A model generated the notes under the pieces. That model saw only the letters and a list, made by a program, of their open reading frames with translations. It ran no database searches and was not told where the DNA came from. Shown one piece after another: positions 15,806-24,747 of a stretch of 33,686 bases of DNA; the first letter of the stretch is position 1; each line of letters opens with the position of its first letter. Position numbers and translations under genes: made by a program. This DNA is from an uncultured Bacilli bacterium (GTDB lineage Bacteria > Bacillota_I > Bacilli_A > RF39 > UBA660), in the NCBI GenBank assembly GCA_944368875.1, contig CALVXF010000052.1, positions 1 through 33,686 on the forward strand. The letters run 5' to 3'.

Positions 15806-16884
15806 TTCCTATCTATCAATTTTCGAATTTCTTTATATATCAAAGACGCACTATTAGAAATCATTTGTTCTTTTAATTTTTTATGCATGTTTTTCAAAGC
15901 TATTTCATCATTTATTAATTTATCTATTTCTTCGACTAATATATTATCAACCAAATCCTTTTCTTGAATCATAAGTGCCGAGCCACATTTTACTAAATCA
16001 AGAGCATTTTTGTATTGATGATTATTAGGAACATATGGACTAGGGATTAAAATACTAGGTATACCCAAACTAATAATTTCACTTAGTGTACTCGCACCAG
16101 CTCTACTAACAATCAAATCTGTTCGTTTCATAACACGCGTTAACCCATTGATATAAGGTACGATCTTAACATTATGAGGTATTTTCTTAGAAGTAAATTC
16201 TTCATATCCATTTTTCCCAGTAACAAATAAAACTTCATAATCTTTATGCTCAAATTGTCCAATAATAGTACTTAAATACTTGTTAACACGATAAGCACCT
16301 AAACTCCCCATAACAATTAAAACTAGTTTTTTATTCGCACTTAAACCCAATTCTGTTTTTAAAATAGGTTCTGCTTTAAACGCACTTTCACTGCATGGAT
16401 TACCAGTATATGTTGTTTTCTTTTTTGGAAAATATTCTAAAGAACTTTTAAAAGAAACACCTATACCGTCTACAAAACGCGCTAAAAACTTATTACTCGC
16501 ACCAGGAACACTATTTTGTTCATGAATGTATGTTTTTACTTTTAATTTATGAGCAGCATACAAAAGAGGAGCAGTCACATAACCCCCTACTCCTATAACA
16601 ATATCAGGTTTAAATTCTCTAATAATATGAAGGCATTGTTTATATGCCTTAAAAAAACAATTAAGGGTTTTAATATTTTTAAATATATGTTTACGGTCTA
16701 AACCATAAACTTCAATTGTCTTAAAAGGAATACCTTTATCAGGAACAATATCTTTTTCCATGCGATTATGAGTTCCTATATATAAAAATTCACTTTGTGG
16801 TTCCATATCTTTAATTTTATCGATAATAGCTAAAGCAGGATAGATATGACCTCCTGTTCCACCAGCACTAATAATTACCCTCAC
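15802..16884 (-). CDS. murG: UDP-GlcNAc:lipid I transferase MurG
   Basis: A 360-aa peripheral membrane glycosyltransferase (GT28) that makes lipid II. The N-terminal glycine-rich loop is GGTGGH (residues 8-13), a second G loop is IGVGGYVTAPLLYAA, then EQNSVPGASNKFLA. The C-terminal donor-binding part is SRAGASTLSEIISLGIPSILIPSPYVPNNHQ. It starts with GTG; AGGATG is upstream. An extended -10 promoter TGGTATAAT lies at 16904-16912, so this is probably the first gene of the division operon in this genome. The murE/mraY/murD genes that often precede it are not present here. Confidence 0.97.
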   Translation of the reverse strand: MRVIISAGGTGGHIYPALAIIDKIKDMEPQSEFLYIGTHNRMEKDIVPDKGIPFKTIEVYGLDRKHIFKNIKTLNCFFKAYKQCLHIIREFKPDIVIGVGGYVTAPLLYAAHKLKVKTYIHEQNSVPGASNKFLARFVDGIGVSFKSSLEYFPKKKTTYTGNPCSESAFKAEPILKTELGLSANKKLVLIVMGSLGAYRVNKYLSTIIGQFEHKDYEVLFVTGKNGYEEFTSKKIPHNVKIVPYINGLTRVMKRTDLIVSRAGASTLSEIISLGIPSILIPSPYVPNNHQYKNALDLVKCGSALMIQEKDLVDNILVEEIDKLINDEIALKNMHKKLKEQMISNSASLIYKEIRKLIDRK

Positions 16885-16903
16885 ACTATCACATCCTAAT
16901 ACA

Positions 16904-16912
16904 ATTATACCA
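16904..16912 (-). promoter_or_regulatory. Promoter of the murG operon
   Basis: Extended -10 element TGGTATAAT, with TTCAAC 17 bp upstream of TATAAT as a partial -35, between the symporter terminator and the murG start. Confidence 0.55.
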
Positions 16913-16955
16913 TATTATATGTTTTGGTTGAAGAAAAAATATACTTTATTAAATG

Positions 16956-16980
16956 AAAAAAACTTTTCAATAGAAAAGTT
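16956..16980 (-). terminator. Symporter gene terminator
   Basis: Stem AACTTTTC/GAAAAGTT with a 4-nt loop and a seven-U run, overlapping the stop codon of the symporter gene. Confidence 0.8.
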
Positions 16981-18187
16981 AATTCAGTTTATCTAAAAAT
17001 TTATCTTTATCAACTAATCGAGCTACTAGCATCGAACTAGCTGGATTACCACAGACATTAATAGCAGTAGCCGGAGCATCAATAATAATGCCAATTGTAC
17101 TTATAACCGCAAAAGCACTAGCTGGTAGTCCATATAGACTAACAATTAACATCTCACCGATTAGTCCACCACCTGGAATTCCTGACATCACAATGCCACT
17201 TAAAATACTTATTATAACGGCAAGTGGTATATCAAACCCACTAAATGGTATATTAAATAAACTAAAGACAAACGCAATTTTTAAAATAGCTGACATAACA
17301 CTACCATGCATATTCATAGTAGAACCAATAGGCAATACAACTTCTCTAATGTCTTTAGAAACACCCATTTCACTAGTTGCTTCTAAACTAGTAGGTAGTG
17401 TTGCTAGAGAGGATTGCGTAGCTAGTGCAGTCAAAGTAGGATTGATAATGTTTTTATAAAAAACTTTAACACCCTTTTTGCCACCAGCAATATAAGCATA
17501 AAGAGTATAAAATACTAGATAGTAAAACAATCCAACACCACAATAAAGTAAAAAACTCTTAACATAACTAGCAATCAAAGTTGTCCCAAATTCACCAACT
17601 AAAGCTGCAAAATAAGCACATAAACCAATAGGTGCATAATACATAACATACTTAACTAATTTCATCATAACTTTAGATCCAGCATTTAAAAATCTTGTCA
17701 TATCATTAGCTTGCTTGCCAAGACTACAACAAGCAATACCAAAGAAAACAGAAAAAACAATTAAAGCCAACATATGACTACGACTTAAAAGATTATTAAA
17801 ATCGCTGACTGTCAAAGCACTGACTAAGCTTTCTAAAAAAGACGTACTTTCTTTTAACTCACCAGATAATTCAATAATACTATCAGAACCAACCGGATTG
17901 ATAATAACGACGCCAACAAGCATAACTAAACTAGCTACTAAACATGTTATAAAGAAAACAACAAACATATATTTAAATATTTTGCCTAGACGTTTTAAAC
18001 TAACCATACTAGCGACACTACTACTAATTGTAAAAAAGACAAGTGGAACAACAATTGTAAACATCATATTTAAAAATAAATCACCAAGTGGTTTAATAAC
18101 AACGACTTTTTCTTTAAATACTAATCCTAATAAACTACCAATTATTACTGATAACAACAATAAATATGTAAATCTATACTTTTTCAT
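16979..18187 (-). CDS. Dicarboxylate/amino-acid:cation symporter (DAACS family)
   Basis: A 402-aa polytopic transporter of the glutamate/aspartate/serine symporter family, which takes up acidic or small amino acids or C4-dicarboxylates with Na+ or H+. Family landmarks are visible: the Ser-rich re-entrant loop (FFTISSSVASM), the HP1 region TQSSLATLPTSLEA, the TM7 motif STMNMHGS, the HP2 region SGIPGGGLIGEM, and the TM8 region DAPATAINVCGNPASSMLVAR. The Asp at the start of the TM8 motif and the Asn in NVCGN match the substrate and cation sites of the family. Substrate cannot be told from sequence. AGGT precedes the ATG closely. Confidence 0.92.
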   Translation of the reverse strand: MKKYRFTYLLLLSVIIGSLLGLVFKEKVVVIKPLGDLFLNMMFTIVVPLVFFTISSSVASMVSLKRLGKIFKYMFVVFFITCLVASLVMLVGVVIINPVGSDSIIELSGELKESTSFLESLVSALTVSDFNNLLSRSHMLALIVFSVFFGIACCSLGKQANDMTRFLNAGSKVMMKLVKYVMYYAPIGLCAYFAALVGEFGTTLIASYVKSFLLYCGVGLFYYLVFYTLYAYIAGGKKGVKVFYKNIINPTLTALATQSSLATLPTSLEATSEMGVSKDIREVVLPIGSTMNMHGSVMSAILKIAFVFSLFNIPFSGFDIPLAVIISILSGIVMSGIPGGGLIGEMLIVSLYGLPASAFAVISTIGIIIDAPATAINVCGNPASSMLVARLVDKDKFLDKLN

Positions 18188-18229
18188 ATTACCTCCACTA
18201 TATAATATGAAAAAGTATGAATAAATTGC

Positions 18230-19336
18230 CTATCTTGATTTTACTTTTTTAGTTTTAATTTTTTCTTGAAACCAATCTTCTTTATTCATAAATACTTGTT
18301 TTAAATAATTTAGTTTATCTAAATTATTATCAAATATAATATCTCCAAGTGCCAAAATCTTATTAATATCACCGCTTATTTCATTGGGTTTATTTGAAAG
18401 ACTTTTCTTATTGTAGTGGTGAATATCTAAAAGTTTAATATACTGTTCTTCATAATATTTAATCAAACTATTTTCTGCATTACACTCAGCTAATTTAACC
18501 AAAGTATTAATAGTATTTTGAACTAAAAGGTAGTCTAAAGTCGCATTGGGAAAACGAAATTCAACGCGATTATAGTTCTCACTATTATCAAAAAGATTCA
18601 AATCAGCAAAAGACAAAGAACTAGTTTTATCACTTAAGAATTTGTCAAATAAATATATCGCATAAGTAATATTAGTTATAAAACTATTAAAATCAGTAAT
18701 AATTTCATTAAGACGATTTTTCTTTTTTAAATAATTTAAACATCTAACTGATATATTTTTAGCGTGGGTATCAGCTAAAGGACGTAGTTCTTCATCCCCC
18801 ATTAAACCAAAACGGAATAATACATCTTCAAAAACACAATATAATTTCAAAAAATTGATAAAACGTTTAGGATTGTGCTTAAACACTTGCGCACTAACGC
18901 TTATTTGTAAAGCACATTGATTACTTGTTTTTATATCTTTTTTATTTAATAATTGATAAATTTTTTTAATCTGCAAATATGAATCATAAGAATCATCAAA
19001 AACAGGGGAAGAAAATTCACGAATTTTATATAATTCTTCTTTTATCCGCCAACCGTTATTAAACCAAATATTTTTATTAACAAAATTTTCGTGATTACTA
19101 AAAATAGTTTGAAACCATTCATTATAGTTTTGCAAAGAATAGTCATGATTATTATCGTCAAACTCTATTTCAATACCAAATTTACTATTAGGTTGTAGTT
19201 TTAATTTATGACGAAAATTAATATGATAAGTTTTTAAATAATCTAATAATAACATTTTTTCTGTATCATTCATTAAGGCATATGCCGAATTATCATATAA
19301 ATTAAAATAGTTTTTATTGATAACACATTTTTTCAT
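18230..19336 (-). CDS. Amidoligase-like protein (COOH-NH2 ligase superfamily), degenerate His motif
   Basis: A 368-aa cytoplasmic protein related to the amidoligase family, part of the superfamily with gamma-glutamylcysteine and glutamine synthetases that form amide bonds using ATP. Visible family features: GIEIEF (residues 54-59, metal-binding Glu pair), REFSSPVF (106-113), CALQISVSA (141-149) where the family usually has GlHxHvS, and VEFRFPNATLDY (258-269) with the conserved Glu/Arg. The two His of the HxH element are replaced by Gln and Ser, so the chemistry may be altered or lost. The ATG at 19336 overlaps the pentapeptide gene's end and uses its GAGGAG as ribosome site, so the pair is coupled. 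Substrate unknown. Confidence 0.65.
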   Translation of the reverse strand: MKKCVINKNYFNLYDNSAYALMNDTEKMLLLDYLKTYHINFRHKLKLQPNSKFGIEIEFDDNNHDYSLQNYNEWFQTIFSNHENFVNKNIWFNNGWRIKEELYKIREFSSPVFDDSYDSYLQIKKIYQLLNKKDIKTSNQCALQISVSAQVFKHNPKRFINFLKLYCVFEDVLFRFGLMGDEELRPLADTHAKNISVRCLNYLKKKNRLNEIITDFNSFITNITYAIYLFDKFLSDKTSSLSFADLNLFDNSENYNRVEFRFPNATLDYLLVQNTINTLVKLAECNAENSLIKYYEEQYIKLLDIHHYNKKSLSNKPNEISGDINKILALGDIIFDNNLDKLNYLKQVFMNKEDWFQEKIKTKKVKSR

Positions 19337-19950
19337 TTTTCTCCTCTTTTTACATCAACACCTAAAAGACGAATTAAAGCTATAGCTTGATTTTCATTTA
19401 CAATTACCCCTTTTAAACTTTCACTATTAACTTTTATCCCACTTATATCACAAGTAGATAAATCTAAACCTTCTAAGTTAGTATGCATAATTAAAGCTAA
19501 AACTAAGACTGTTTCACAAATTTCGACATTATCAATTTTTGTTTCAACTAAACTAGCATTACTAAAATCACATTCTTGAATTATTACTTTTTTTAATTTA
19601 GAACTAGATAAATTAATATATGAAGCAAAACAATTTTCAAACAAAACATTTTGCAAAGAAGTTGCAATAAAATTAGCTCCCACTAATTTACATTCTCTAA
19701 ACTCTACTCTCATAAAAGTACTAAAACTAAAGTCAATATTAGATAAATCACAATTTATAAAAACACAATCAATAAAACTACTCTTAGTTAAAATACTATT
19801 ATTTAATTTACAATCTATAAATTTACACTCATTAAATTCTATTTGTTTATCCAAATATAATTCTTGTTTTTCATACAAAGAATTATAATTAATATCTTCT
19901 ACTATTTTCGTTAATTCAGTGTATTTTATTTTTGGTTCAATTAATTTCAT
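19333..19950 (-). CDS. Pentapeptide-repeat protein
   Basis: A 205-aa cytoplasmic protein. Residues 38-175 are quasi-repeats of five with a central Leu/Phe and small or polar flanks (FNECKFIDCKLNNS, FIDCVFINCDLSNIDFS, ECDFSNASL), which fold as a right-handed four-sided beta-helix. The C-terminal end LKGVIVNENQAIALIRLLGV is a helix found in the Qnr/MfpA-like subgroup, in which it supports dimerisation. Qnr-like members mimic DNA and protect gyrase, but most relatives have unknown roles, so no resistance function is claimed. Both ends overlap neighbours by 4 nt (ATGA), placing it firmly between the desulfurase and the amidoligase-like gene. Confidence 0.85.
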   Translation of the reverse strand: MKLIEPKIKYTELTKIVEDINYNSLYEKQELYLDKQIEFNECKFIDCKLNNSILTKSSFIDCVFINCDLSNIDFSFSTFMRVEFRECKLVGANFIATSLQNVLFENCFASYINLSSSKLKKVIIQECDFSNASLVETKIDNVEICETVLVLALIMHTNLEGLDLSTCDISGIKVNSESLKGVIVNENQAIALIRLLGVDVKRGEK

Positions 19951-21071
19951 TTTAAAGTTAATTCCTTTATCTTTTCATCAAATACTTTTAAGAAAACATC
20001 AATTTCTTCTTTTGTTGTTAAATATGATAGACTAATACGCATACTAGCATTACTATATTCTATGTTATCAGTTACAGCTTTAACTGCCATAGAATAATGA
20101 TTATGACCACTACAAGCACTACGTGTTGATATAAATATATCTTCACTTTCTAAAGCATGAAGAAAAGTTTCGCTTTTAATACCAACAATACTAAAATTTA
20201 AAATATGTGGAATAGATGCATCTGTACTATTAATATGGACAGTTGGATATTTACTTAATGCTGCTTTTAAATATTGATTCAATTTTAATACATGTTGATA
20301 TTGGGTATCTAAATTATCCATAGCTAAACGCAAAGCTTTAGCAGTTGCGGCAATCAATGGTAAGGCAGGTGTTCCACTTCGATAATTAGTCGTACTTTTA
20401 CCACCATGAATAAGTGGTAAAATATTGACATTAGCTTTTTTTACTAAAACACCAATTCCTTTTGGTCCATAAAACTTATGACTTGATAATGTAGCAAGAT
20501 CAACATCCGTTAAATCGACTTTTACCTTTCCAACACTTTGTGTAATATCAACATGAAAAAAACATTTAGGGTATTCTTTTAAAAGTTTTCCAATCTCCTC
20601 AATTGGTTGCAAAATACCAAGTTCACTAGAAACACTAGCTAAACTAACTAAAATAGTCTCGTCAGTCAATAATTCTTTTAAATTATCAAGATCAACAGTA
20701 CCATTTTTCTTTAATTTAACATAGCTTATTTTAAAACCTTCTTTTTGTAAATAACTAAGTGGTGCTAGAATACTTTCGTGTTCTAATTCTGTTGTTATAA
20801 TATGATTCCCTCTGTTTTTATAAAGTGAACATATTCCTTTTATAACTGTATTATTTCCTTCTGTAGCACCACTAGTATATATAATTTCATTAGAATTAAC
20901 ACCTAACAATGCTGCGATTTGTCTAGTGCTTTGTTCTTCTAACTTTTTACTTTTAACACCTAAACTATGAAGCGAATTAACATTACCGATAAACTCTTCA
21001 CTTACTTTAACATAAGTATCTAATACTTCTTTAGAAATAGGCGTTGTTGCCGAATAATCTAAATAAATCAT
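19947..21071 (-). CDS. Cysteine desulfurase (NifS/IscS-like)
   Basis: A 374-aa PLP enzyme that takes sulfur from cysteine for iron-sulfur clusters or tRNA thiolation. The pyridoxal-binding Lys199 lies in LSSHKFYGPKG, with the preceding HVDITQSVGK strand and TSGATEGNN phosphate loop (residues 67-74). The sulfur-carrying Cys320 lies in STRSACSG. The C-terminus is slightly short compared with the usual 380-400. In many Bacillota a desulfurase of this kind precedes thiI; here it is followed, with overlaps, by the pentapeptide and amidoligase-like genes. GGTGG precedes the ATG. Which acceptor it serves is not shown. Confidence 0.93.
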   Translation of the reverse strand: MIYLDYSATTPISKEVLDTYVKVSEEFIGNVNSLHSLGVKSKKLEEQSTRQIAALLGVNSNEIIYTSGATEGNNTVIKGICSLYKNRGNHIITTELEHESILAPLSYLQKEGFKISYVKLKKNGTVDLDNLKELLTDETILVSLASVSSELGILQPIEEIGKLLKEYPKCFFHVDITQSVGKVKVDLTDVDLATLSSHKFYGPKGIGVLVKKANVNILPLIHGGKSTTNYRSGTPALPLIAATAKALRLAMDNLDTQYQHVLKLNQYLKAALSKYPTVHINSTDASIPHILNFSIVGIKSETFLHALESEDIFISTRSACSGHNHYSMAVKAVTDNIEYSNASMRISLSYLTTKEEIDVFLKVFDEKIKELTLK

Positions 21072-21091
21072 ATTTCACCACCTTATAGTAC

Positions 21092-21115
21092 AAAAGAAGC
21101 TATTTAGCTTCTTTT
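21092..21115 (-). terminator. tig terminator
   Basis: An 11-bp stem, AAAAGAAGCTA with TAGCTTCTTTT, has a 2-nt centre, contains the tig stop codon and is followed by a T run. Confidence 0.8.
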
Positions 21116-22341
21116 AATAATTCTATTGCTCTACGCATTTCAATATCATATTTAACCATTTCTTCGCCACCGAAAGCTTTAATAAATTCTTCTTTAGTCA
21201 TATTATAACGTTTTGACATCTTATCTGCTTCTTCATTAATTTCATCTTTGGTTGCGCATATATTTTCAACATTGACAATTTCTTCTAACATCAATCTATA
21301 CAAAACACGATTAGTTGCTTCTTCTTTCATTTGATCTCTTAATGCATCTTCATTTGATTGTGTAAATTGATAGAATTGTTCTAAAGTTAAACCTTGCATC
21401 TTTAAGTGTTCTTCATATTGATTAAGCATACGTGTAACTTCATCTTTGATCATTGCTTCTGGAATGTCACACTTAACATTTTTTCCTGCTGCCGCTAATA
21501 GTTCATCGATATATTTGTTTTCAGCATCCATATCTTTATGAGCACGAATATTAGCTTCTAATTCTTTTTCTAATGCCTCAACACTATTGATACCATCCAT
21601 ACCTAAATCTTCAAAGAACTCTTTATCCAATTCTGGAATCACCGTTGTTTTAACTTCGTTGACTTTAACTTTAAATACAACTGGTTGTCCTTTTAAATCT
21701 TCAGCGTGATAATCAAGAGGGAAAGTTACATTAATATCTTTTTCATCCCCGGCTTTAAGACCAATTAATTGTTCTTCAAATCCTGGAATAAATGTCTTAG
21801 AACCAATTTTTAAAGAATAATTAGTTCCTTTTCCACCATCAAATGAAACACCATCTTTAAAACCTTCAAAATCAATAACAGCTGTATCACCATCAACAAT
21901 CGCATCTTCTTTAACAACGATTTCGGCATAACGATTTTGCATTTCACTTAAAGCTTTCTTAACTTCTTCAGAAGTAACTTCCACTTTGTCTTTTTTAACT
22001 TTTAAACCTTTATATTTACCTAATTTAACTTCTGGTCTTAAAGTCAAACCGAAATTAAAAGTAACACCATTTTCATCAATACTTTTTACATTAATTTCAG
22101 GTTGTGCGACAATTTTTAAATCTTTATTATCTTCTAACATTTTTTCATAAGCTTTGCCTATAACCGCATCAGCCGCATCAAAATATAGAGATTCTTTACC
22201 ATATTTTTTTAAAAAGATATCTTTAGGAGCTTTACCTTGTCTAAAACCATCTATCTTAACTTTCGCATTAGCTTTTTTAAATGCTGCATCTAAAGCTTCT
22301 TCCCATGCTTTTCCATCAATTTTAATTTCTACATTTTTCAT
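21100..22341 (-). CDS. tig: Trigger factor
   Basis: A 413-aa ribosome-associated chaperone. The N-terminal ribosome-binding domain has the signature GFRQGKAPK (about residues 32-40). The PPIase (FKBP-like) domain spans about 140-235 (DGDTAVIDFEGFKDG...FIPGFEEQLIGLKAGDEKDINVTFP), and the C-terminal helical arms fill the rest. The ATG at 22341 is chosen since GGAGGAAG lies just before it; reading further upstream to 22389 adds an unrelated sequence that crosses the promoter (extended -10 TGTTATAAT at 22363-22371). It stands alone between a prepilin-like gene and the desulfurase operon. Confidence 0.96.
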   Translation of the reverse strand: MKNVEIKIDGKAWEEALDAAFKKANAKVKIDGFRQGKAPKDIFLKKYGKESLYFDAADAVIGKAYEKMLEDNKDLKIVAQPEINVKSIDENGVTFNFGLTLRPEVKLGKYKGLKVKKDKVEVTSEEVKKALSEMQNRYAEIVVKEDAIVDGDTAVIDFEGFKDGVSFDGGKGTNYSLKIGSKTFIPGFEEQLIGLKAGDEKDINVTFPLDYHAEDLKGQPVVFKVKVNEVKTTVIPELDKEFFEDLGMDGINSVEALEKELEANIRAHKDMDAENKYIDELLAAAGKNVKCDIPEAMIKDEVTRMLNQYEEHLKMQGLTLEQFYQFTQSNEDALRDQMKEEATNRVLYRLMLEEIVNVENICATKDEINEEADKMSKRYNMTKEEFIKAFGGEEMVKYDIEMRRAIELLKEAK

Positions 22342-22384
22342 ATTCTTCCTCCAACCTCTAGTATTATAACATATAAAAAATAAA

Positions 22385-22409
22385 AACACTAGTAAAAATT
22401 ACTAATGTT
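22385..22409 (-). terminator. Terminator of the prepilin-like gene
   Basis: An 11-bp stem, AACACTAGTAA with TTACTAATGTT (one G-U pair), a 3-nt loop, and a U-rich tail on the minus strand. Confidence 0.65.
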
Positions 22410-22441
22410 TATGGAAATCTCATTTAAAATAAAACATTATT

Positions 22442-22969
22442 TCAAGTTGTCTGATTATCAAACACAATATCTCCTATCGAAGTTGTTCGTGAATCATATT
22501 GATATAAAACCATAACACCATAATTGCCTTCCAAAGTTGTACTTTCAATTGGAATATTAATTATAATCATAGCATTATTTTTACCTTCAGCAACATTAGA
22601 CACAACTTTATTGGTAACATTAATATCTCCAAAACTAGAACTAGATTCTAATTTCGCTGCATAATCGCCATAAGTAAATAAATTATTCTCTTTATCTATT
22701 TGTAAAGTTGCTTCAGTACTATCTTCAAAAGTAAAAGTCAAACAATTAGTTCCACAATTAGTTGCGGTAGTTATACTTTTATTATTAAAATCATCATATA
22801 TTTTTTGTTCCATGATTGCTTGTTTATTTAAAAGTAGACTTTTTAAAGCGACATTTACATATATCTGTTTTAAAGAAACAACTAATTCAAATAATAATAA
22901 AGTTATCGTCATAACAAGCGCAAAAGTTGTTATTAACTCAACTGTCGTAAAACCATTCTTTTCTCGCAT
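22442..22969 (-). CDS. Solitary type IV prepilin-like protein
   Basis: A 175-aa protein with a class III (prepilin) signal: short basic leader MREKNG, cleavage expected after Gly6, then FTTVELITTFALVMTITLLLFELVV with Phe+1 and Glu+5, the hallmarks of type IV pilin-like proteins handled by a prepilin peptidase. The outer domain has two close Cys (NCGTNC) and many Ser/Thr, and the C-terminal part looks beta-rich. No pilus assembly ATPase, platform protein or peptidase is in the window, so it could be a minor pilin or competence pseudopilin whose machinery is elsewhere. AGGGGA precedes the ATG; the promoter is TTGCAT-17 bp-TATAAT (22996-23024), with the -35 inside the greA terminator. Confidence 0.75.
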   Translation of the reverse strand: MREKNGFTTVELITTFALVMTITLLLFELVVSLKQIYVNVALKSLLLNKQAIMEQKIYDDFNNKSITTATNCGTNCLTFTFEDSTEATLQIDKENNLFTYGDYAAKLESSSSFGDINVTNKVVSNVAEGKNNAMIIINIPIESTTLEGNYGVMVLYQYDSRTTSIGDIVFDNQTT

Positions 22970-23008
22970 CTAGTTCCCCTACCATTCCTAATATAATTAT
23001 AAAACAAA

Positions 23009-23032
23009 AAAAGCAATTATGCAATTGCTTTT
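23009..23032 (-). terminator. greA terminator
   Basis: A 10-bp perfect stem, AAAAGCAATT with AATTGCTTTT, and a 4-nt loop, followed by a seven-U run; it overlaps the end of greA. Confidence 0.85.
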
Positions 23033-23481
23033 ACTCTAACTTTATATTCACCATTAGGACTAGATACAACTACTACATCCCCAACTTTTTTATCCATAAT
23101 AGCTAAAGCGATTGGTGATTCATTAGAAATCTTGTTCGCAAAGGGATCTGCTTCCGTTGATCCAACAATAGAATATTCCTCTTTTTCATTATCATCTATA
23201 TATTCAATCGTAACGCGTGAACCTATTTTTACTTTATCTGATTTTGCTTCTTCAATAATAACCGCGTTTTCAAGCATAATTTCGATTTCTCTAATACGAT
23301 TTTCAGTAGTTGCTTGTTCATTACGCGCAGCATCATATTCAGCATTTTCTGATAAATCGCCAAGCGCTCTTGCTTCTTTTAAAGCTTCTATAATTTTAGG
23401 TCTTTTGACCATTTTCAAATCTTCTAATTCAATTTTTAAATCTTCTAGACCTTTTTGAGTTAAATATACTTCTTTTGCCAT
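23017..23481 (-). CDS. greA: Transcription elongation factor GreA
   Basis: A 154-aa factor that enters the RNA polymerase channel and stimulates cleavage of backtracked RNA. The N-terminal coiled coil carries the acidic tip DLSENAEYDAARNEQ (about residues 43-57), with the catalytic Asp and Glu. The C-terminal FKBP-like domain ends with PFANKISNESPIALAIMDKKVGDVVVV. Length is normal. AGAGGTG precedes the ATG, and a promoter with TTGACA (23535-23540), 17 bp, TATTCT (23512-23517) lies upstream. It follows the U32 genes as in Bacillus, without udk in between. Confidence 0.97.
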   Translation of the reverse strand: MAKEVYLTQKGLEDLKIELEDLKMVKRPKIIEALKEARALGDLSENAEYDAARNEQATTENRIREIEIMLENAVIIEEAKSDKVKIGSRVTIEYIDDNEKEEYSIVGSTEADPFANKISNESPIALAIMDKKVGDVVVVSSPNGEYKVRVKAIA

Positions 23482-23511
23482 ATTTTCACCTCTTAATTTT
23501 TTAACTATTCA

Positions 23512-23540
23512 AGAATACTATAATTTTTACTGTTTGTCAA
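23512..23540 (-). promoter_or_regulatory. greA promoter
   Basis: TTGACA (23535-23540) and TATTCT (23512-23517) with a 17-bp spacer, right after the end of the U32 gene. Confidence 0.7.
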
Positions 23541-23556
23541 CTATTATATGCATCTA

Positions 23557-24747
23557 TTATCTTTTTATGCGCATCATTGAGAGTGGTTCCACTTTTTCTC
23601 TAAGTTTAAATTTAATAATTTGTCTTGGATGACGTGCAGCATCTAATAAATGTCCTTCTTCATCATAAATCTCTGAGATTGTTAAACTAATTGTTTGCAT
23701 ATTAGGACCAAAAATTTCAACTTGATCATTTGGCTTAAAATAATTGCGTTGTTCAAGTGTAACAATTCCATCTTGATAATCTAAAACAAGTCCCAAAAAA
23801 TCTTGATTAGATACTTCTACACGGCCATTATAATATTGCACTGATTCATCATAATTGCCATCAAAAAACTGTGGAATTGAATCTCTATTTGCACAATTAG
23901 TTAAGATCTTTTCTAATTCTAAATCATATCGATAATTATTTTTATCACTTAAGTATTTATCAATAACCTGGCGGTAAATACTTACAACCGTAGCTATATA
24001 ATAAATAGAACGCATTCTGCCCTCAATTTTGAAAGAACTAATTCCCATATCAATCATCTTAGGAATATATTTTAACATCGATAAATCTTTGATGCAAAAA
24101 GTAAAATCTTTATCCCCAACTAATTTATTTTGTTTTTGATCTAACAGATTAAAATCCCATCGACATATTTGAGAACATCCACCTCTGTTAGCGTCGCGTG
24201 CTGTTAAAAAATTAGATAAAACACAACGGCCACTATAACCAGCACACATTGCCCCATGAATAAAGCATTCTATTTCAACATTGGTATTGTCAATAATTGA
24301 TTTTATTTCTTCATAACTAGTTTCTCTTCCTAAAACGATTCTTTTAACACCTAGTTTTTCAAAAAAATTAACAGCTTCAATATTTAAAGTCGAAGCCTGC
24401 GTTGAAACATGGACATCTAAATTAGTATTTTTTAAAGCTAGTTGCATAATTGTAGGATCACTTACAATAATCGCATCGACTTCACATTTTTCTAATGCTT
24501 TTAAATAATCTAATAAGCCATCTATTTCTTTATTATGTAGCGCTATATTAACTGTAACATGAACTTTTTTATGATATTTATGAGCAAACATAACGCCTTC
24601 TTTAATTTCTTCTAAAGTAAAATTGCTGGCATTTGCTCTAAGTCCTAGAGAAGGTCCGCCAATATAGACAGCATCTGCTCCATATAAAATCGCAATTTTT
24701 AAACGCTCTAAATCACCTGCTGGAGCTAGTAATTCATGTACAACCAT
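23557..24747 (-). CDS. trhP2: U32-family tRNA hydroxylation protein TrhP2 (YrrO-like)
   Basis: A 396-aa protein of the U32 family (formerly called peptidases). Bacillus YrrO, with YrrN, makes 5-hydroxyuridine at tRNA wobble position 34 from a prephenate-derived donor. The U32 signature is seen as ECFIHGAMCAGYSGRCVLS (residues 160-178), and Cys168, Cys175, Cys191 and Cys195 could bind an iron-sulfur cluster. The C-terminal part is a small beta domain (DQVEIFGPNMQ). Its ATG overlaps the stop of trhP1 by one base, so the pair is coupled. The neighbouring trmR supports the tRNA role. Confidence 0.88.
   Translation of the reverse strand: MVVHELLAPAGDLERLKIAILYGADAVYIGGPSLGLRANASNFTLEEIKEGVMFAHKYHKKVHVTVNIALHNKEIDGLLDYLKALEKCEVDAIIVSDPTIMQLALKNTNLDVHVSTQASTLNIEAVNFFEKLGVKRIVLGRETSYEEIKSIIDNTNVEIECFIHGAMCAGYSGRCVLSNFLTARDANRGGCSQICRWDFNLLDQKQNKLVGDKDFTFCIKDLSMLKYIPKMIDMGISSFKIEGRMRSIYYIATVVSIYRQVIDKYLSDKNNYRYDLELEKILTNCANRDSIPQFFDGNYDESVQYYNGRVEVSNQDFLGLVLDYQDGIVTLEQRNYFKPNDQVEIFGPNMQTISLTISEIYDEEGHLLDAARHPRQIIKFKLREKVEPLSMMRIKR

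Noticed and set aside
19333-19950. Quinolone-resistance (Qnr) gene
   Set aside because: The beta-helix and C-terminal helix are shared by many pentapeptide proteins; nothing in the sequence or context shows gyrase protection.
22342-22389. N-terminal extension of trigger factor
   Set aside because: The extension runs through the promoter, and GGAGGAAG is placed for the ATG at 22341, where homology begins.
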